From Bacillota bacterium (lineage in GTDB: Bacteria > Bacillota > Negativicutes > Sporomusales > UBA7701), in assembly GCA_023415075.1 (NCBI GenBank), contig JAEZLU010000246.1, positions 1 through 24,152 of the forward strand: DNA of 24,152 nt, in the 5' to 3' direction. Every line of letters starts with the position of its first letter. The stretch's first letter is position 1. The translations under genes and the position numbers were made by a program. Of this stretch, positions 19,906-24,152 are shown piece by piece. The notes below the pieces were generated by a model. That model ran no database searches, was not told the origin of the DNA, and saw nothing but the letters and a program-made list of their open reading frames with translations.

Positions 19906-21075
19906 TCAGGGGGCCATGAACTTGAGGGCCGCCCTCACCATGGTTTCGCAGCCGTAGGCCAGCGCGTCTTCGTCAATATCGAACTTGGGATGGTGGTGGG
20001 GATGGATTATCCCCTTGGCCGGATTGCCGGCGCCGACCAGGAAGAAGGCACCGGGCGCCTTCTGCTGGTAGTAGGAAAAGTCCTCGCCGGTCATCAGTGG
20101 TTTAACGTGCCAGATACTATCCGGACCCAGCGTCTCCTTGCCGGCGTCTTCGACCACAGCCGTGGCGGCCGGCGGATTAACGACCGGCGGGTAGCCATAG
20201 GTTGGTTCGATGGTGTAGGTGGCGCCGCTGGCGCCGCAGATGCCCCGGCAGTAAGCCTCAAGCTGGGCGAAGATACCTTCACGCAGGCCCTGTTCGAAGG
20301 TGCGGACCGTGCCCTTGAGGACGGCCGTGTCGGGTATGATGTTGAAGGCCTCGCCGGCCTTGAACATCCCCAAGGTGAGTACCCCGGGCTCACGCGGATC
20401 GACGTTGGCGCCGGTGATCGTCCGCAGGGCCAGCACGAGCTGAGCGCCCACCAGGATGGGGTCGACCGTCTGGTTGGGCATCGAGCCGTGGCCGCCCTTA
20501 CCCTGAATGGTGATGGTGAATTCGTCGGGCGAAGCCATCAGCGGCCCGTTGGCCACCCCGATTACCCCTATCGGCAGCGGCTGCCAAAGGTGGGCACCGC
20601 AGACCGCGGCCACCCCGTCCATGGCGCCATCGGCGATCATCCTCTCGGCTCCGCCGGGAAAGCGCTCTTCGCTCGGCTGGAACAACAGTCTTACCCTACC
20701 GGGCAGCTTTTTGCCCATAGCGGCAAGCACTTTGGCTGTTCCCAGCAGCATGGCGGCGTGACCGTCATGGCCGCAGGCGTGGCAAAAGCCGGCTCGCCGG
20801 GAACAGTATGGTTTGTCAATCTCGTCGGTAATCGGCAATGCGTCTATGTCGGCCCGCAAAGCCACCAGTTTGCCACCGTCCGGACCGGGTATCTCGGCAA
20901 TCACGCCGGTGTCGGCAGCCTTGCGCGGCGCAAGACCCATGGTCTGGAGCTCCTTGACGATGGTCGCCTGCGTTTCCCGTTCCTCGCCGCCGATCTCGGG
21001 ATGCATGTGGAAATGCCGGCGCATGTTGATGATGTAGTCGCGATTTCCTGCCACCAGTGTCTTGATTTCGTCCAT
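19906..21075 (-). CDS. M20-family amidohydrolase (aminoacylase/hippurate hydrolase-like), 389 aa
   Basis: Cytoplasmic metal-dependent amidohydrolase expected to cleave an N-acyl amino acid or similar amide. Motifs in order are RRHFHMHPEIGGEE (19-32), LRADIDALPI, CHACGHDGHAAMLLGTAKVL with metal ligands, FQPSEE with the catalytic acid, GKGGHGSMPNQTVDP in the dimerisation domain, and TGEDFSYYQQKAPGAFFLVG near the end. The ATG at 21075 starts a family-typical protein. The in-frame GTG at 21246 would add 57 residues that cross a terminator and promoter and do not look like M20 sequence. The ribosome site (GGTAGGTG) is at a long spacing, so translation may be modest. It lies upstream of the symporter pair on the same strand, with 87 bases between. 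Confidence 0.93.
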   Translation of the reverse strand: MDEIKTLVAGNRDYIINMRRHFHMHPEIGGEERETQATIVKELQTMGLAPRKAADTGVIAEIPGPDGGKLVALRADIDALPITDEIDKPYCSRRAGFCHACGHDGHAAMLLGTAKVLAAMGKKLPGRVRLLFQPSEERFPGGAERMIADGAMDGVAAVCGAHLWQPLPIGVIGVANGPLMASPDEFTITIQGKGGHGSMPNQTVDPILVGAQLVLALRTITGANVDPREPGVLTLGMFKAGEAFNIIPDTAVLKGTVRTFEQGLREGIFAQLEAYCRGICGASGATYTIEPTYGYPPVVNPPAATAVVEDAGKETLGPDSIWHVKPLMTGEDFSYYQQKAPGAFFLVGAGNPAKGIIHPHHHPKFDIDEDALAYGCETMVRAALKFMAP

Positions 21076-21145
21076 CGAAGAAATACACCTACCCTTTGTT
21101 AGGAAGCCATTACTTTTGGCTACGTATATTTTGCATACACAATGG

Positions 21146-21160
21146 TACATCGACGATGTA
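21146..21160. promoter_or_regulatory. Perfect palindromic operator upstream of the M20 gene
   Basis: TACATCGACGATGTA is a perfect 7-1-7 inverted repeat, located immediately downstream of an extended -10 element and spanning the predicted transcription start. This is a typical repressor position. The cognate regulator is not in this window. Confidence 0.6.
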
Positions 21161-21163
21161 TTT

Positions 21164-21172
21164 ATTTTAACA
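21164..21172 (-). promoter_or_regulatory. Extended -10 promoter (P1) of the M20-symporter cluster
   Basis: TGT-TAAAAT on the minus strand (21172-21164) is an extended -10 element without a clear -35. Transcription would start near 21157, inside the palindrome, about 80 bases before the M20 ATG. Confidence 0.55.
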
Positions 21173-21181
21173 CAAAAAGAA

Positions 21182-21214
21182 AGCTGCCGGCACCCTTTTT
21201 TTGGGCCGTCAGCT
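21182..21214 (-). terminator. Terminator or attenuator between hemL and the M20 gene
   Basis: On the minus strand AGCTGACGGC (21214-21205) and GCCGGCAGCT (21191-21182) form a stem with one mismatch and an inner CCC/GGG pair around an A-run. TTTCTTTTT follows. It can end the hemDBL transcript or a short RNA started at P2 (about 21262). Confidence 0.75.
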
Positions 21215-21267
21215 GCATTGCTGCCAAAAATCCCGTTATTTTTCACCCTTCTTACCGATCACAAATA

Positions 21268-21276
21268 ATTGTAACA
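21268..21276 (-). promoter_or_regulatory. Second extended -10-like element (P2) upstream of the terminator
   Basis: TGT-TACAAT on the minus strand (21276-21268) lies in a 20-base block that matches the P1 block at 17 of 20 positions, 104 bases apart. If active it would make a transcript of about 80 bases ending at 21182. Confidence 0.35.
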
Positions 21277-21356
21277 CAAAAGGAAGGCCCTGGTATCCCC
21301 ATCGGCAGTCTTCAGCTGCCAGCAATGTCTAAATTGGCGCTTTTTCCCGGGTTATC

Positions 21357-22667
21357 TTACTTATTCTTCTTATATTCGGCCACTTTGGCGAAAGCAGCCG
21401 CGCTGGCGGCAACGGTGGCGGCGATGTCGTCGTCGCTGTGGGCCGCCGACATGAAGGCAGCCTCGAATTGGGATGGAGCCAGGTAAACCCCCTGGGCCAG
21501 CATGGCATGGAAGTAAATGTTGAAGGCGCCGACATCGGCCAGCTTGGCGCTATCGTAGTCGTAAACCGGCTTGTCGCTGAAAAACAGGCCGAACATCGAG
21601 CCGAGTTGGTGATGCTGCAGGTCGAAGTCGAACTTTTCGGCCTGGGCCTTGACGCCGGCGCAGAGGATGCGCGTTTTTTCCGTCAGGGCCTCGTAAAAGC
21701 CCGGAGCGCCGATGGCTTTGAGGGTGGCGATGCCGGCCGTCATGGCCAGCGGGTTGCCGCTGAGGGTGCCGGCCTGGTACATCGGCCCGGCCGGGGCGAC
21801 GTATTCGAGGATTTGTCGCCGGCCGCCGTAAGCGCCTACCGGCAGACCGCCGCCGATAACCTTGCCGAGGCAGGTCAGGTCGGGGGTTATGCCATAGAGG
21901 GCCTGGGCGCCGCCGTAGGCCACCCGGAAACCGGACATCACTTCGTCGAAAATCAGCAGCGCTTCGTACTTCGAGGTAAGGTCGCGCACCGCCTCGAGGT
22001 ACCCTTCCTGCGGCAGGACGAGCCCCATGTTGCCGGCCACCGGCTCGATGATGACGGCAGCGATATCGTCGCCGTGGCGGTGGAATATTTCCGCCAGAGC
22101 GGTGATGTCATTGTAGGGGGCGGTGAGGGTCGTGGCCACCGTGCCCTCGGGAACGCCAGGGCTGTCGGGAAGGCCCAGGGTGGCCGCGCCCGAGCCGGCT
22201 TTGACCAGTAGGCTGTCGTTGTGGCCGTGGTAGCAGCCGGCGAACTTGACGATTTTACTGCGGCCGGTATAGGCACGGGCCAGCCGCAGGGCGCTCATGG
22301 TAGCCTCGGTGCCGGAATTGACGAAGCGGACGAGGTCCATCGAAGGTACAGCGTCCTTCACCAGTTTGGCCAGCTCGGTTTCCAGCAAGGTAGGTGCACC
22401 GTAGCTGGTACCGCGGCTGACGGCCTCGCGCAGGGCCTCGCTGACGGCGGGGTGGGCGTGGCCGAGAATGAGCGGTCCCCACGAGCCGACGTAATCGATG
22501 TAAACGTTGCCGTCGATATCGTGCAGCCTGCTGCCCTGGCCGGCGGCGATAAAGGGGGGCGTGCCGCCGACACCGCGGAAGGAGCGGACCGGGCTGTTTA
22601 CGCCGCCGGGAATGTGCTGTTTGGCCTCGGCGAAGGCCTGGGTCGATTTTTCCAGGGTAAAAGCCAT
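21357..22667 (-). CDS. hemL: Glutamate-1-semialdehyde 2,1-aminomutase, 436 aa
   Basis: PLP enzyme that converts glutamate-1-semialdehyde to 5-aminolaevulinate in the C5 pathway for haem, sirohaem and corrinoids. The signatures are HIPGGVNSPVRSFRGVGG at the start, DYVGSWGPLILGHAHP, RFVNSGTEATMSALRLAR, IIEPVAGNMG, LIFDEVMSGFR, and LGKVIGGGLPVGAYGG, with the PLP lysine Lys269. The length is normal. The ATG at 22667 has AAGGAGGG about six bases upstream. It is last in the hemD-hemB-hemL operon, 12 bases after hemB. Confidence 0.98.
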   Translation of the reverse strand: MAFTLEKSTQAFAEAKQHIPGGVNSPVRSFRGVGGTPPFIAAGQGSRLHDIDGNVYIDYVGSWGPLILGHAHPAVSEALREAVSRGTSYGAPTLLETELAKLVKDAVPSMDLVRFVNSGTEATMSALRLARAYTGRSKIVKFAGCYHGHNDSLLVKAGSGAATLGLPDSPGVPEGTVATTLTAPYNDITALAEIFHRHGDDIAAVIIEPVAGNMGLVLPQEGYLEAVRDLTSKYEALLIFDEVMSGFRVAYGGAQALYGITPDLTCLGKVIGGGLPVGAYGGRRQILEYVAPAGPMYQAGTLSGNPLAMTAGIATLKAIGAPGFYEALTEKTRILCAGVKAQAEKFDFDLQHHQLGSMFGLFFSDKPVYDYDSAKLADVGAFNIYFHAMLAQGVYLAPSQFEAAFMSAAHSDDDIAATVAASAAAFAKVAEYKKNK

Positions 22668-22679
22668 GCTGTTCCCTCC

Positions 22680-23654
22680 TTATGGTTTGAGCCAGCGGAC
22701 GGCATCCAGGGCATGATAGGTGATGATAATGTCGGCGCCGGCCCGTTTGATGCCTGTCAGCGTCTCGAGGACTATTCGTTCTTCCTCCACCCAGCCTTTG
22801 GCGGCCGCCGCCTTGATCATGGCGAACTCGCCGCTGACGTTGTAGGCGGCCACCGGCAGCAGGAAGCTGTCTTTAACCTGGCGGATGACGTCCAGATAGG
22901 CCAGGGCCGGTTTGACCATTACGATGTCGGCGCCCTCCTCAATGTCGAGTTCTACTTCCCTGATGGCCTCGCGGGCGTTGGCCGGGTCCATCTGGTAGCC
23001 GCGGCGGTCACCGAATTGGGGCGCCGAGTCGGCGGCCTCGCGGAAGGGCCCGTAGTAGGCTGAGGCGTACTTGGCGGAATAGGCCATTATACTTATGTTC
23101 TGACGGCCAGCCTCATCCAGCTTTTCGCGGATGGCAGCCACCCGCCCGTCCATCATATCCGAAGGGGCAACCATATCAGCCCCGGCCTCGGCGTGGCTTA
23201 GCGCGGTCCTGGCAAGCAGCTCGAGGCTGGCGTCGTTGGCCACCTGGCCGTTTTCGATCAGGCCGCAGTGGCCGTGGCTGGTGTACTCGCACAGGCAGAC
23301 GTCGCTGATGACCGTCAGGTCGGGCAGCGCCTTTTTGATGGCGGTAATGGCCCGCTGGACCGGCGAAGCCGGGTCCCAGGCGCTGGAACCGCACTCGTCC
23401 TTGTATTCCGGCAGGCCGAAAACCAGCACCGCCGGGATGCCCAGGTGCCAGACCTCGCGGGCGGCCTCGACCGCCATATCCACCGACAGGTGATAGTTGC
23501 CGGGCAGCGAGGCGATTTCCTTTTTCACGCCCTGCCCTGGCACGATGAACAGCGGAAAAACGAAGTCGGCGGGGCTAAGAACGGTCTCGCGGACCATGCC
23601 CCGGATACCCGCCGTAGCCCGCAGCCGCCGCGGGCGGATGTACGGATTTGTCAT
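22680..23654 (-). CDS. hemB: Delta-aminolaevulinic acid dehydratase (porphobilinogen synthase), 324 aa
   Basis: Condenses two aminolaevulinate molecules into porphobilinogen. The zinc-type active site is present (Cys120, Cys122 and Cys130 in DVCLCEYTSHGHCG), with the two Schiff-base lysines Lys195 (YSAKYASAYYGPFR) and Lys248 (VMVKPALAYLD) and the ADMVAPSDMMDGRV motif. Having three cysteines, it belongs to the zinc-dependent class, not the Mg-dependent DXALADXDX class. The ATG at 23654 has AAGGAGGGG upstream and overlaps the TGA of hemD by four bases, which suggests translational coupling. Confidence 0.98.
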   Translation of the reverse strand: MTNPYIRPRRLRATAGIRGMVRETVLSPADFVFPLFIVPGQGVKKEIASLPGNYHLSVDMAVEAAREVWHLGIPAVLVFGLPEYKDECGSSAWDPASPVQRAITAIKKALPDLTVISDVCLCEYTSHGHCGLIENGQVANDASLELLARTALSHAEAGADMVAPSDMMDGRVAAIREKLDEAGRQNISIMAYSAKYASAYYGPFREAADSAPQFGDRRGYQMDPANAREAIREVELDIEEGADIVMVKPALAYLDVIRQVKDSFLLPVAAYNVSGEFAMIKAAAAKGWVEEERIVLETLTGIKRAGADIIITYHALDAVRWLKP

Positions 23655-24152
23655 TCCGTCCCCTCCTTGTATAGCTCGCCGATGGCTTTGACCAGCCCGG
23701 CGATCGTGTATTCCTCGGCAATAACATCAGGCCTGATGCCGTTCTCCAGGCAGGTTTCGGCAGTTACCGGCCCGATGCAGACCACTCTGGCCTTCGCCAC
23801 CAGGTCAGGGCCGGCCGGCCCCAGCAGGCGCAGCAGGTTGGTGACGGTCGACGAACTGGTGAAGGTAACAAGGTCGATTTCGCCGGCCGCCAGCCGCCCG
23901 GCCAGGGCTGGACCGTCGCTGTCGCCGCTGACGGTGCGGTAGGCGGTGACAATATCGACAACCGCCCCCATTTCGGCCAGCTTTTCCGGCAGGACGTCGC
24001 GGGCTACCTCGGCCCGCGGCACTAGGAGGCGCGTCCCAGGTTTAATATGGCCGGCCAAGGCCTCGACGATGCCCTCGGCCCGAAATTCGGCCGGCACGAT
24101 GTCGGCGATCAGTCCGGCCTGCCGCAGTCGTGCGGCGGTGGCTACGCCGATG
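23651..24152 (-). CDS. hemD: Uroporphyrinogen-III synthase, C-terminal part (partial)
   Basis: Closes and inverts the D ring of hydroxymethylbilane to give uroporphyrinogen III. The frame is open through the window end (24152), beyond the internal GTG at 24097. The visible part runs from IGVATAARLRQAGL through PAEFRAEGIVEAL, GTRLLVPRAEVARDVLPEKL, IDLVTFTSSSTVTNLLRLL and CIGPVTAETCLENG to the end, all typical of the HemD fold. In many anaerobes HemD is fused to a uroporphyrinogen methyltransferase, but the window does not show enough to decide. It overlaps hemB by four bases. Confidence 0.92.
   Translation of the reverse strand, partial: IGVATAARLRQAGLIADIVPAEFRAEGIVEALAGHIKPGTRLLVPRAEVARDVLPEKLAEMGAVVDIVTAYRTVSGDSDGPALAGRLAAGEIDLVTFTSSSTVTNLLRLLGPAGPDLVAKARVVCIGPVTAETCLENGIRPDVIAEEYTIAGLVKAIGELYKEGTE

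Noticed and set aside
21076..21246. 57-residue N-terminal extension of the M20 enzyme
   Set aside because: It would cross a terminator, a promoter and an operator palindrome, and it has no M20-like sequence.

Overview
The window reads as chromosomal DNA of a GC-rich, anaerobic, endospore-forming Firmicute. A Negativicutes/Sporomusaceae-type organism is my best guess, but that is inference. The evidence is CotF-type spore-coat genes, a PerR-type regulator, a multi-subunit cytoplasmic [FeFe]-hydrogenase, haem synthesis from glutamate, strong AGGAGG ribosome binding sites with many GTG starts, and tight genes separated by intrinsic terminators. I see no rRNA, tRNA, CRISPR array, intact transposase or prophage. 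All large genes are uninterrupted.

Layout. 1-112: start of a membrane protein (-). 191-403: small unknown protein (+). 407-672: a non-coding palindromic repeat element between two near-identical hairpins. 671-2789 (-): membrane-anchored peptidase-MA protein, deoC, perR with a Per-box-like operator. 2929-3470 (-): two spore-coat genes. 3741-4754 (+): HD-GYP protein. 4814-6564 (-): small membrane protein and a MATE transporter. 6637-8817 (+): tex. 8852-10382 (-): cyclodeaminase-family gene followed by a LysO-type exporter split over two genes. 10521-10703 (-): small zinc-binding protein. 10909-13044 (+): FtsA-like ATPase with a long repetitive C-terminal extension. 13098-14150 (-): membrane diguanylate cyclase. 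14375-17878 (-): three-gene NAD-linked [FeFe]-hydrogenase operon. 18127-19818 (-): sodium:solute symporter with its DUF3311 partner. 19906-21075 (-): M20 amidohydrolase. 21357-24152 (-): hemD-hemB-hemL (hemD is cut by the window end).

How the parts work together. The hydrogenase operon has a textbook sigma-A promoter and couples H2 to NAD(H). Its NuoF-like subunit is the short form without flanking iron-sulfur domains, which raises the question of whether it bifurcates electrons. The M20 amidohydrolase and the symporter pair suggest uptake and cleavage of an N-acylated or peptide-like compound. Two c-di-GMP proteins (a GGDEF synthase with a candidate sigma-D promoter, and an HD-GYP phosphodiesterase) lie in the same region but not in one operon. 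The hem genes carry out the aminolaevulinate-to-uroporphyrinogen part of haem/corrinoid synthesis.

The items most worth a second look are the palindromic element at 458-641, the FtsA-like protein with NG-turn repeats, the hydrogenase's domain composition and its Ser-containing L1 motif, and the double-promoter/terminator/palindrome region upstream of the M20 gene.
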